Origin: Haliotis asinina
Lineage: Eukaryota > Mollusca > Gastropoda > Lepetellida > Haliotidae
Length of the DNA stretch: 64,000 bases
Reading direction: 5' to 3'
NCBI RefSeq assembly: GCF_037392515.1
Contig: NC_090281.1
Span: 45,670,645-45,734,644 of the forward strand
Below the pieces are notes generated by a model. That model was not told where the DNA came from, ran no database searches, and saw nothing but the letters and a program-made list of their open reading frames with translations. The position numbers were made by a program, and so were the translations under genes. Shown one piece after another: positions 44,656-55,400 of this stretch; within the stretch, counting starts at the first letter, position 1; each line of letters starts with the position of its first letter.

Positions 44656-45760
44656 CACTAATAGGAGTGTGCATCTGTGGGTTTACAGTAGAGAGAAAAC
44701 TCCAGGGTTTGGAGTTTGTTTTCATTTGAAACCCAGGTGTCTGGAAATGCTGCCTTTCGACGCGAGAATTCCGGGTAAATTTGATGGTAGGGTGTGCAGA
44801 GCTAAGATAGTTGAGAAATTTCTCGAGTCTGTCTGTGCCTAGTGTCCAGATCAAAAAGATGTCGTCAATGAATCTGACATACAAGTCCGGTTGATCTGGA
44901 TAAATGGCAAGAAGTGATTCTTCTAGTTCACCCATGAAAATATTTGCATATGATGGAGCAAGTTTAGTCATCATAGCGGTGTGGCCTACTTGTAGGTAGT
45001 TGGTGCTGTTGAACACGAAATTGTTCCTCAGTAGGACCAGTTTAAGGAGGTTGAGGAGACTGGTTGGCTTAATTAACTGGTTAAGTTTGTGTCTCCTAAT
45101 CGCTTTGGCAACTGCTCTCATACCTTCCCCATTGGGGATGTTGGTGTAAAAGGAGGTGACATCCGTAATTAATTGAGTGTCTTTATTATTGTCGCATGTG
45201 TAGGACTCCAACTTTTGAATAAAGTGAGTCGTGTCTCTAATGTAGCTAAGATATTGGGGAACGAACTCTTTGATATGTTCGTCAATGAAACTGCTAATTT
45301 TTTCAGTGACTGAATTACTACTGCTGAATCCTTTTCTGCTTTTTTAATAATGATTTCATTATTATTTTTGAAGGCAGAGAGTGCAGTCATATCATCATGG
45401 GTGAGGTTGTGATGTTTGTGATGTGTCCTTCAGTCTGAAGAAATCACTGGTGACCGCTTTGAAGAATGATTCCAGACTCTGATCATTACTATATGGCAGG
45501 TTACAGTTGCTTTTTTGTCCAAACATTTTATCTAGGGGTAAGATGGTGGTGGTCTCTTCTACATCACTGAAGTAGTGAGTGAGTTTCAATTTTCTAAAAT
45601 GCTGTAAGGTCAGTGAATGGCTTTTGTTGGAGCATGTGAGACTAAGGCTAAATGTTAAGCCTTTAGATAAGAGGCTTAATTCCAGCTTAGTTAATTGATA
45701 ATCAGGAAGATTAACTCTGTTGGTAAGTTTCTGAGGTATTGTTTGCATCTGAATTATTGT
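44651..45760 (-). mobile_element. Penelope-like reverse transcriptase, N-terminal and palm part
   Basis: From right to left: an N-terminal region (LPDYQLTKLELSLLSKGLTF; HYFSDVEETTT), the conserved NNNEIIIKKAEKDSAVVIQ, then after an internal deletion of about 100 residues the palm: LITDVTSFYTNIPNGEG, MMTKLAPSYANIFMGELEES and the catalytic box VRFIDDIFLIWTLG (IDD, equivalent to xDD). The thumb is missing here but present at 44.0-44.2 kb. The palm frame is open for 186 codons; the whole is inactive. Confidence 0.88.
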
Positions 45761-45939
45761 TTATATTCAGGGTGCTGATTGTATCACAGATTGAGCTGTT
45801 ACTGTGATTCAGACTGCGGGTGAGCAGGGAGATGGCTTGTTTTAGGTTATTCCTGTTGCCAAAGGTTTATGATAATGTTTCCCTGTCGGCGACTTGGTCC
45901 AGGTGGGGGGTGACGTTTCAGTCCGATGGGGAAGAAAGT

Positions 45940-46260
45940 AAAACAGACGGCCCCATCGGAGTTGGATAGGCACTGTATATGAGTAGCAGTGGGGGTGGCC
46001 GGTTTCGTTTGATATGCACTCATCAGACCGTTCTGCAGTGGCTGTGCAGCGCTTTATATATTCTGTATGCACCGGTGGGCAGTGGTTACCAATAAATAAT
46101 GACATCACAGTAAGCAGGTGATGGCAGTCGATGTTTATGATGTCATTAACCATTTGTGCATATTGGCAGTGGTTCAACTGCTGGCGGAGTTGCACTGGTG
46201 CCACTGGCGATCCGTGTTGCCACTGATTATTTGGTGCAAAGTGAATTACCTTGTCCGCTG
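45940..46260 (-). repeat. Penelope-array spacer, type 1, second copy
   Basis: Matches 36455-36710. It lies between zinc-finger copy c (upstream) and the RT N-terminus (downstream), which is the evidence for the order zinc-finger ORF, spacer, RT. Confidence 0.75.
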
Positions 46261-46369
46261 TGGAACTGGTGGGTCAATTGTTATGGGTGACTTGTGAGGA
46301 CTTCACCATGTCCGTAACCTGAATGCAGTCCACAAAGTTATTAGGATTGTCCGTGGTATCTTTTTAGTG

Positions 46370-46590
46370 ATTGTGCCAAAAGTGTTTCAGCCAATCGTCA
46401 TGGTGTTTGTGTGTTTTGGTGCAAACTCAGCACTCATGCTGGCTATTGCCATGCATTGTGCTGATATGCCGAGTGAGGGTATCTTTTCTTGTGAACTTAA
46501 CAGAGCACATTGGACATGTAAGTTTTGACATCTTGAAGATTTGTTCCAACTGTCAATGGAATCGTTAGACTTGGCAGATGACATCATAGG
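46370..46590 (-). pseudogene. C2H2 zinc-finger ORF, copy c (broken)
   Basis: Minus strand starts MMSSAKS, like MTSSAES of copy a. First finger intact in frame: CPMCSVKFTRKDT...HISTMH. In the second finger a TGA replaces the residue after the first Cys, followed by VCTKTHKHHDDWLKHF. Confidence 0.75.
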
Positions 46591-46789
46591 TTATCACGTC
46601 ATAGTGGGGCTGCGTCAAGTCTGGATCAGTTAATCCACTCATTGTCACCATGCGATGTGATGACAGGTGATGTGTTTATAAATCACTCTGAAATTATGAT
46701 GATTCAAGGTGGTAGTAAAAAGGCAAATGTATCGTGCCCCACCAGTTGCAACCAACATGAACATATGCTAAGTCAACAGGAGAAGAGAA

Positions 46790-47400
46790 AGAGACCGGAG
46801 TGGGCGAGGAGGGGCTGTGATGCTAGCACTAAGGTGACTAGTTTCGAGGTGGGTCTGTTGTTTTTGTCAGGGAACAGTGTAAACATCCCTTACTGCTGGT
46901 GAAGTGTGGGTGGCAGTCTGTGGTTCAACAGTGATTCCGGTGGAGACCAGTGTTACCGGTGGTGTGCCTGGTGTTTGGCGGTGGCTATCAGTAGAGTGCC
47001 GGTGGTAGCCGGTGGCATGCCGGCAGGACCTAAAGTGGGCATTAAAAAGGGGGAAAACGGTGACGCTATAGCGGTAACCTCAAGCTAAACATTGTGGTTG
47101 ACAATGTGGCAGCTGAATGTATGGAGTTATAGGCACAAATGTTAGAATAAACATTGGAAGTATAAGGTCTTGTAACAAGACCAAGTGTGTATACAAATTT
47201 ATAAAAAAGGATATAGAATTTGTATTTCGATGTCCCTCACTGGCTAGTGAGGGACCTGGGGCCCCAACATTCTGATTTGAATGTGGGGCCGGGCATAACA
47301 ACATACAGTGAATTTGAGAGTATATAGACTTATATTCAGATAGAATATAAATGATAACCCAAATGAGAGTGAATTCAGATTACAATCTGCAGCTTTGCAG
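46790..47400 (-). repeat. Penelope-array spacer, type 2, second copy
   Basis: Matches 41100-41900 in order: GTGATGCTAGCACTAAGGTG, CCGGTGG-rich tract, ATATAGAATTTGTATTTCG and CTAGTGAGGGACCTGG. Confidence 0.65.
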
Positions 47401-47417
47401 GCTGAATAAATGCGCAT

Positions 47418-48180
47418 TTACTCATTAAGAGTAATGTCAGTTTGGTTTGCTGGGGTGGTGAGAGTTAAAAACATAGACGTAGATAGCAGGTCCTGGTGCT
47501 GTGCATTCGGGTTAACTAGGCATCTGTATTCTTGAAGGATTTCGTCCCAAGTTTTTCCTGATAGCCAGGTTGGTATCGGGATTCCGGTGAACTGTGTTTG
47601 GTTCAATGGGAGACGGCATCCTGTGGGATAGATTGGAGAACTTGCCAGGGTTCTGTGATTAGAAACGATGGATGAGTAGCAGTTGACCAGTTTGATAACG
47701 GTGGGCTTGGCACATTTCCTCGATATAACATAAATGGGCAAGGTTTGTGTCCATAAATGTAGGTAGTTATCTGGTAGGGTAGAGTGTTGGGAGGTGGGGT
47801 CCAGTCGGTAGGAGGATGTTTTCCATGTTCACTTTAATGATGCGTGGGTCCAATGGTGGGTCATTGGCATCACATTCAAGGGGAATGGTAACTGTGGCAA
47901 AGTCAATTAGGCTGTCCGCCACTAAGAAGAAGTCTTCTACAGTGGAAATGGGCGGGTTGTTCCGTTTTTGCCACGTAGTACATTTAATGAATGCTTTGGG
48001 TTGAACAGACAGGTGTTTAGTATAGATGTGCTTCCGGCAGTCTTCCTGACGGTTAGGTATGATCTGTTGCAGATCATACATAGGAAGGCAGTGTCACCAT
48101 GGTTAGTTCTCTGGTGTCTAAGTAAGGCATCTTTACGCTTAAACTTAGTGGCGTTTGTTGGCCATATTGCGGGGTGGATT
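47418..48180 (-). pseudogene. C2H2 zinc-finger ORF, copy d (broken)
   Basis: The first finger has lost its cysteines but keeps KFKRKDALLRHQRTNHG; the second begins CMICNRSYLTV, and after a frame change continues DCRKHIYTKH. Two long frames follow (to 47767 and 47418-47741). Same flanks as copy b. Confidence 0.65.
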
Positions 48181-48412
48181 GTTTTGCCTGACCGTTGTGT
48201 CTAGTGTAGGGGAGTGATAAGTATGACGTCACAAAGGCCAGTGTGGCCGGTGTCAGGGTGGCGTGGCGTGACGTCACAATGTGGATACCTGGCTTGGTAT
48301 GGAAGCTGACATTTAACTAAAATGAGTGTAAGGTCGCCCCAGATTAGTCCACGAAATTGTGGTTATAATTCTCAGAAAGAGACAAAGATAGGTATGAAAA
48401 ACGGGGTGAATT

Positions 48413-48630
48413 TCAACCAACAATTTTATCGTTGAGAGCTTGCAGACTGAATGTGTGGAGCTCGAAAATCCACTTAAGTTCTGTGGAGCATCGGAGGTCA
48501 GTGGTGGTCTCCCGCTCAGGGTGTGCCTTGAGTTGAGTGATGATAGTGTATCTATCGTAAGTCACTCTTGCGGTGATTTGGGAGATTAAAATGGTGAGCA
48601 ACGGGTTTGTCTCTCAGAGTATACTAATAT
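48413..48630 (-). mobile_element. Penelope-like GIY-YIG C-terminal fragment
   Basis: RYTIITQLKAHPERETTTDL, ELKWIFELHTFS and LNDKIVG then stop. 5' part lost where the minisatellite begins. Confidence 0.75.
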
Positions 48631-48639
48631 GCTAAGTCA

Positions 48640-49402
48640 GTTTATGTAAGCTGAACAGTGGGATGATAATATGACATTTCTTTTTGACTGTTGCATCACT
48701 TGGTTGTCCTGATGTTCAATGCAAATAGCTGGATGATGATGGGACAGATTTTATTGGCTGTTTCATCACTTGGTTGTCTAGCAGTTGCATAAGCTGAATA
48801 GTGGGATGATGATTTGCCATTTCTTCTTGACTGTTACATCCCTTGATTGTCTTGAAGATGGTTAAACCGAACAATTTGATGGTGATGTGACTCATTTCTT
48901 GGCAGTAAGAACTGCTGATTTTCTTATGGGTGGACAAGCTGTGGATTTTCAAGATGATGTGACTCATTTTCTTTGCAGTAAAACTGCTGATTATGTTGAA
49001 GTTGGGTAAGCTGAATAATTTGATGATGATGTCACTCATTATGGCAGTGAAACTGCTGGTTTTCTCAGAGTTGGATAAGCTGTGGAATTTGATGATGAAG
49101 TGACTCGTTCTCTTTCAAGTAAAACCACTGATTTTGTTGAAGTTAGATAAGCTGTAGTTTTTTATGATGATGTGACTCATTTCCTTGGCAGTGAAACTGC
49201 TGATTTTCTTGAAGTTGGATAAGCTGAACAATTTGATGATGATGTGACTTATTTTCTTAGCAGTGAAACTACTGATTTTCTTGATGTTGGGTAAGCTGAA
49301 TAATTTGATGATGATGTCACTGATGGCAGTGAAACTGCTCATTTTCTTATAGTTGTATAGGTGATTCATTAAGAACAGGAAACTACTGATTTTGTTGAAG
49401 TT
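48640..49402. repeat. Minisatellite array, left block
   Basis: Monomers of about 65-75 bp built on CTGATTTTCTTGATGTTGG, TAAGCTGAATAATTTGATG and GTGACTCATTTTCTT. Units at the left edge (before about 48.9 kb) are strongly diverged; those near the LINE are close to the core type. Confidence 0.9.
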
Positions 49403-52400
49403 AGGTTAGGTTAGGTAGTGGAGCATGCCTCTGGCGTCGTGGCCCTTGCATGTACCCTCTCGTTTCTCCTCTTGATTATATTGATGAATTGAGCCCATTC
49501 ATTATTTCTGTTTTCAAGGGCTTCTTTAAGATTGTTGTTGGCTGTTGACCTGATTTCATCATATTCGGGGCATCTGAATAAGATGTGCTCAAGATCTTCC
49601 TCTTCTTGATTACAAAATGTGCAAATGGGGTCAGTTGCCAGATGATATTTGGCTAGATAGCTCTGACAGGGAAAGTGGTTCAGTCGGATTCTAGAGATGG
49701 TAACTTGATCCGTTCTTTTGATATTTTTGTAGAAAATTCTGTTGGGTTTTTCCTGCAGTTCAAAGTACTTTCGACCTTTGCTGTTATTGAGCCAGATATT
49801 TGACCATTTATCACTAGAGGTTTCCTTCACTCTGCATTTCAAACTAGGTAGAGATGACATAGGTTTTAGCAGAGGGCCACACTCAGATGCTTGCTTGGCA
49901 AGTTCGTCAGCCTTTTCGTTCCCAATAATCCCTACATGGCTTGGGATCCATTGTAGGCAGATGACAGTTTTCAGGGTTTGTAGCAGACTGTTGATGGCTT
50001 TGGTTTGATGGTAGTACTCAGTAGGTTTGTATGACAACAGAGTGTGCAGGGATGATAAAGAGTCCGTCAGGATGGTGTAAGGACCGGAGTTGGAAAGATC
50101 TTTAATTTCCAGCAAGGCTCTTTCTATTGCTGTAAGTTCTGCACTGAGGATTGAGCAGGGGGTGAGTGGAATGATGACACTACTCTCATCGTCTTGGAGA
50201 TATATGCCTGCCCCAGCTTTTCCATTGTTTGGATCCAGGGAGCCGTCAGTGTAGATCTTTCTGTATTCTGAATATTTAGTCTGGATTAACTCCAAGGCTA
50301 GCATCTTCAACTTGACTGGGTTTTCTGACTTATTGGCTTGTTCTGGAATTGATGTTACTATGGTTGGAGGTTTCCATTGCCATGGTGGTATATCATTCAT
50401 GATTGCTGTTGGAGAGAAGTTGGGGTCTGACCTAGAAGGGAGATAGATGTTTCTTTCCTTGAGTAGCCTGCTGGATCTTGCATAGAAGGAGTTCTTTGCT
50501 TTGTTTTTCTTGAGATGCCCTGGAGAATCTTTTGGAAGGAAGTGATTTTTAATCCTTCTGTTCAGGATAACTGATTCCGAATGGATCTGAAGTGGAGGGA
50601 TGTTTGCTTCTATCTCAAGTGACCCAACTGGCGTGGTTTTCAGAGCACCAACTATGAGACGGAGAGCACAATTTTGTAAGGTTGAAAGTCTTTTCATTCT
50701 CGTTGGGCAGCATGATGACCAGATTTCCATGGCATATGACATCTTACTCCTGATATATGTCAGATAGAATGTTCTTAGGGTGGTAAAATCGGCCCCCCAA
50801 GCTTTTGATGAAATGACCTTCATGAGGTTCAGCCTCTTTAGACAGTCATGATGTAACCGGTCAATATGGGCATTCCATGTGAGTTTAGGGTCGAGTGTTA
50901 GCCCTAGTATTTTCGGATTTTTGTTGTAGCCTATTGACCGACCAGAGATTTGTATACCAAGTTTGTCAAGTGGCAATACATGTTTTCGTTTTCTGGTGAT
51001 GACTGTGTATTCTGTCTTATCTTGGGATATCTTTAATTTCCACTTGGTTGCCCAATTGTTTATTGCTTCCATACATTCATTGGCATGCGTCACAATGTGG
51101 TTGAGATCTTTGTGAGTGATATATATGGAGCCATCATCAGCATATGTGACTTGTCCCAGTGGCTTTGAAACTACAGATGGTAGATCCTGCATCATGATGT
51201 TAAAAAGGATTGGGCTGATTATTGAACCCTGGGGTGTTCCAGTGTTGATGCTGATTAAGTCTGAATACTCATTACCTACTTTGGTTTGGATGTGTCTTTC
51301 GCTGAGGAAGCTTCTGATGAATTTAAGAAGTCTGCCACTTATTCCCAGTTCAGCTGCCTTTAAGGTGACTCCATCCCACCACACCTTATCAAATGCACCT
51401 TCTAGATCGATCAGGATTATAACCGTGTATTCATTCCTGCTTAATCCTTGATGACATTGTTCAGTTAGCTGCATGAGTGCATCTATGGTACCTGATTTTG
51501 GGCGGAAGCCACACTGAGATTTGTGAAAGATCTTTTCTGTCTCCAATTTCCATGTTAATCGTCTGGTGATCATCTTTTCCATGAGTTTACCTAGGCAGGA
51601 GGTGAGGGCAATAGGACGGTATGATTTAATGGCTAGTTTATCTTTGTTTGGTTTTAGAAGAGGAATTACTTGGCTAGTCTTCCATGCTGATGGATAAGTG
51701 CCAGAGTCCCAAATCTCATTAAACAGATTGAGTATGATGTCTTTTGCATTTGGTGGTAGGTCCATCAGCATCTGGTTGTGAATTTTATCAGGACCAGCAG
51801 CTTTTAGTGTCAGTTCTTTTATGGCAAGGTCCATTTCATGTCTCGTGAAAGGTTGGTCCTCCTCAGCCTCAGAAGAATACAGCAAATCTAGGTTGTCAGC
51901 AATATGTTGTTCACTATCAGAAAAGGTACTTTTGTTGAAATCCGTGTCAATGGAGGAACACTTGTTGGCATAGTGATTTCCAAATAACTGCGCCTTTTCT
52001 TTCGTGTCAGTGATCATTACACCATCATGGAATAGGGCTGGTTGACTTGAGTTGGTGTTGCCGTTGATTGCTTTTATTTTCCTCCAGATAGTATGGGAAG
52101 GAGTGTCTCTTGTAAGAGTTGAGATGAAATTTCTCCAACTAGTGGTTTTGGCGATCTTGATATCCCTCTTTACTTTGGCTTCTAGACATTTGTATGCTAT
52201 TTTGTCCCTCAAGTTGCGGGTGCGTTTCCAAGTTCTTCTGGCTCTTCTTCTAGCCTTTCTGTCCTTGCTTATACTTTCATTCCACCAAGGTGCAGGTGGT
52301 CTCTTGTGAAGTTTGGTTGAAGGATAAGTTTCTTCTGCCACATCAACAATACACTTGGTGATTGATTCCACCTTCTGTTCAACAGATGAGTGTGTTATGA

Positions 52401-52431
52401 TGGCTTGTGTTTCCTCAATCTGGTGTGCTAG
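49403..52431 (-). mobile_element. 5'-truncated LINE inserted in the minisatellite
   Basis: Bounded by a short direct repeat GTTGAAGTT (49394-49402 and 52441-52449, plus a second copy at 52432). The 3' tail reads CCTAACCTAACCTAAC on the minus strand. The two flanks together rebuild one minisatellite unit, so insertion was clean and after the array had formed. Confidence 0.88.
49411..52431 (-). CDS. LINE ORF2 fragment: reverse transcriptase and RNase H
   Basis: One open frame of about 1000 codons running to the truncation point, with no true start codon; the endonuclease domain is missing. Counting from 52371: APWWNESISKDRKARRRARR linker (about 27-46), RT with AAGPDKIHNQML (about 190), QVIPLLKPNKDK, LIDLEGAFDKVWWDG, GTPQGSIISPILFN and the catalytic YADDGS (about 409). 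RNase H follows, with IYTDGSLD (about 710), AELTAIERALLEI, ILTDSLSS and WIPSHVGIIGNEKADELAKQ (about 807). A Cys/His knuckle CTFCNQEEEDLEHILFRC lies near 920. RNase H after RT suggests the I/Nimb group. All catalytic residues seen are intact, unlike most elements here, so it is recent. Confidence 0.9.
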   Translation of the reverse strand, partial: LAHQIEETQAIITHSSVEQKVESITKCIVDVAEETYPSTKLHKRPPAPWWNESISKDRKARRRARRTWKRTRNLRDKIAYKCLEAKVKRDIKIAKTTSWRNFISTLTRDTPSHTIWRKIKAINGNTNSSQPALFHDGVMITDTKEKAQLFGNHYANKCSSIDTDFNKSTFSDSEQHIADNLDLLYSSEAEEDQPFTRHEMDLAIKELTLKAAGPDKIHNQMLMDLPPNAKDIILNLFNEIWDSGTYPSAWKTSQVIPLLKPNKDKLAIKSYRPIALTSCLGKLMEKMITRRLTWKLETEKIFHKSQCGFRPKSGTIDALMQLTEQCHQGLSRNEYTVIILIDLEGAFDKVWWDGVTLKAAELGISGRLLKFIRSFLSERHIQTKVGNEYSDLISINTGTPQGSIISPILFNIMMQDLPSVVSKPLGQVTYADDGSIYITHKDLNHIVTHANECMEAINNWATKWKLKISQDKTEYTVITRKRKHVLPLDKLGIQISGRSIGYNKNPKILGLTLDPKLTWNAHIDRLHHDCLKRLNLMKVISSKAWGADFTTLRTFYLTYIRSKMSYAMEIWSSCCPTRMKRLSTLQNCALRLIVGALKTTPVGSLEIEANIPPLQIHSESVILNRRIKNHFLPKDSPGHLKKNKAKNSFYARSSRLLKERNIYLPSRSDPNFSPTAIMNDIPPWQWKPPTIVTSIPEQANKSENPVKLKMLALELIQTKYSEYRKIYTDGSLDPNNGKAGAGIYLQDDESSVIIPLTPCSILSAELTAIERALLEIKDLSNSGPYTILTDSLSSLHTLLSYKPTEYYHQTKAINSLLQTLKTVICLQWIPSHVGIIGNEKADELAKQASECGPLLKPMSSLPSLKCRVKETSSDKWSNIWLNNSKGRKYFELQEKPNRIFYKNIKRTDQVTISRIRLNHFPCQSYLAKYHLATDPICTFCNQEEEDLEHILFRCPEYDEIRSTANNNLKEALENRNNEWAQFINIIKRRNERVHARATTPEACSTT

Positions 52432-55400
52432 TGTTGAAGTGTTGAAGTTGGATAAGCTCTAGTTTTTGATGATGATGTGACTCATTTTCTTGACAGTAAA
52501 ATTTCTGATTTTCTTGACACTGGGTAAGGTGAGCAATTTGATGATGTTGTGACTCATTTTCTTGGCACAAAGACGTGCTGATTGTCTTGATGTTGGGTAA
52601 GCTGAATAATTTGATGGTGATGTCACTCCTTATGGCAGTGAAACTGCTCATTTTCTTATAGTTGGATAAGTGATTCATTTTCTTTGCAGGAAACTACTGA
52701 TTTTGTTGAAGTTGGATAAGCTCTAGTTTTTGATGATGATGTGACTATTTTCTTGGCAGTAAAACTGCTGATTTTGTTGAAGCTGGGTAAGGTGGGCAAT
52801 TTGATGATGATGTCACTCCTTATGGCAGTGAAACTGCTCATTTTCTTATAGTTGGATAAGTGATTCATTTTCTTTGCAGGAAACTACTGATTTTGTTGAA
52901 GTTGGATAAGCTCTAGTTTTTGATGATGATGTGACTCATTTTCTTGGCAGTAAAATATCTGATTTTCTTGACGCTGGGTAAGGTGAGCAATTTGATGATG
53001 TTGTGACTCATTTTCTTGGCACAAAGACGTGCTGAATTTCTTTATGTTGGGTAAGCTGTATAATTTGATGATGATGTGACTCATTTTCTTAATTAGTAGT
53101 GAAACTACTGATTTTCTTGATGTTGGGTAAGCTGAATAATTTGATGATGATGTCACTCCTTATGGCAGTGAAACTGCTCATTTTCTTATAGTTGGATAAG
53201 TGATTCATTTTCTTTGCAGGAAACTACTGATTTTGTTGAAGTTGGATAAGCTCTAGTTTTTGATGATGATGTGACTCATTTTCTTGGCAGTAAAATATCT
53301 GATTTTCTTGACGCTGGGTAAGGTGAGCAATTTGATGATGTTGTGACTCATTTCCTTGGCACAAAGACGTGCTGAATTTCTTTATGTTGGGTAAGCTGTA
53401 TAATTTGATGATGATGTGACTCATTTTCTTAATTAGTAGTGAAACTACTGATTTTCTTGATGTTGGGTAAGCTGAATAATTTGATGATGATGTCACTCCT
53501 TATGGCAGTGAAACTGCTCATTTTCTTATAGTTGGATAAGTGACTCATTTTCTTTGCAGGAAACTACTGATTTTGTTGAAGTTGGATAAGCTCTAGTTTT
53601 TGATGATGATGTGACTCATTTTCTTGACAGTAAAATTTCTGATTTTCTTGACACTGGGTAAGGTGAGCAATTTGATAATGTTGTGACTCATTTTCTTGGC
53701 ACGTCTTTTTTTTCTTGGCACAAAGACGTGCTGATTGTCTTGATGTTGGGTAAGCTGAATAATTTGATGATGATGTGACTCATTTTCTTAATTAGTAGTG
53801 AAACTACTGATTTTCTTGATGTTGGGTAAGCTGAATAATTTGATGATGATGTCACTCCTTATGGCAGTGAAACTGCTCATTTTCTTATAGTTGGATAAGT
53901 GATTCATTTTCTTTGCAGGAAACTACTGATTTTGTTGAAGTTGGATAAGCTCTGGTTTTTGATGATGATGTGACTCATTTTCTTGTCAGTAAAATTTCTG
54001 ATTTTCTTGACACTGGGTAAGGTGAGCAATTTGGTGATGTTGTGACTCATTTTCTTGGCACAAAGACGTGCTGATTGTCTTGATGTTGGGTAAGCTGAAT
54101 AATTTGATGATGATGTGACTCATTTTCTTAGCAGTGAAACTACTGATTTTCTTGATGTTGGGTAAGCTGAATAATTTGATGATGATGTCACTGATGGCAG
54201 TGAAACTGCTCATTTTCTTATAGTTGGATAAGTGACTCATTTTGTTGAAGTTGGATAAGCTCTAGTTTTTTATGATGATGTGACTCATTTTCTTGGCAGT
54301 AAAATTTCTGATTTTCTTGACACTGGGTAAGGTGAGCAATTTGATGATGTTGTGACTCATTTTCTTAATTAGTAGTGAAACTACTGATTTTCTTGATGTT
54401 GGGTAAGCTGAATAATTTGACGATGATGTCACTGATGGCAGTGAAACTGCTCATTTTCTTATAGTTGGATAAGTGACTCATTTTCTTTGCAGGAAACTAC
54501 TGATTTTGTTGAAGTTGGATAAGCTCTAGTTTTTGATGATGATAATGTGACTATTTTCTTGGCAGTAAAACTGCTGATTTTGTTGAAGCTGGGTAAGGTG
54601 GGCAATTTGATGATGATGTCACTCCTTATGGCAGTGAAACTGCTCATTTTCTTATAGTTGGATAAGTGACTCATTTTCTTTGCAGGAAACTACTGATTTT
54701 GTTGAAGTTGGATAAGCTCTAGTTTTTGATGATGATGTGACTCATTTTCTTGACAGTAAAATTTCTGATTTTCTTGACACTGGGTAAGGTGAGCAATTTG
54801 ATGATGTTGTGACTCATTTTCTTGGCACGTCTTTTTTTTTCTTGGCACAAAGACGTGCTGATTGTCTTGATGTTGGGTAAGCTGAATAATTTGATGATGA
54901 TGTGACTCATTTTCTTAGCAGTGAAACTACTGATTTTCTTGATGTTGGATAAGCTGAATAATTTGATGATGATGTCACTCATTATGGCAGTGAAACTGCT
55001 CATTTTCTTATAGTTGGATAAGTGACTCATTTTCTTTGCAGGAAACTACTGATTTTGTTGAAGTTGGATAAGCTCTGGTTTTTGATGATGATGTGACTAT
55101 TTTCTTGGCAGTAAAACTGCTGATTTTGTTGAAGCTGGGTAAGGTGAGCAATTTGATGATGATGTCACTCATTATGGCAGTGAAACTGCTCATTTTCTTA
55201 TAGTTGGATAAGTGATTCATTTTCTTTGCAGGAAACTACTGATTTTGTTGAAGTTGGATAGGCTATAGTATTTGATGATGATGTGACTCATTTTCTTGTC
55301 AGTAAAATTTCTGATTTTCTTGACGCTGGGTAAGGTGAGCAATTTGATGATGTTGTGACTCATTTTCTTGGCACAAAGATGTGCTGATTGTCTTGACGTT

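Noticed and set aside
49403-49420. (TTAGG)3 as an interstitial arthropod-type telomere repeat
   Set aside because: Only three units and exactly at the LINE 3' end, so it is the element's tail.
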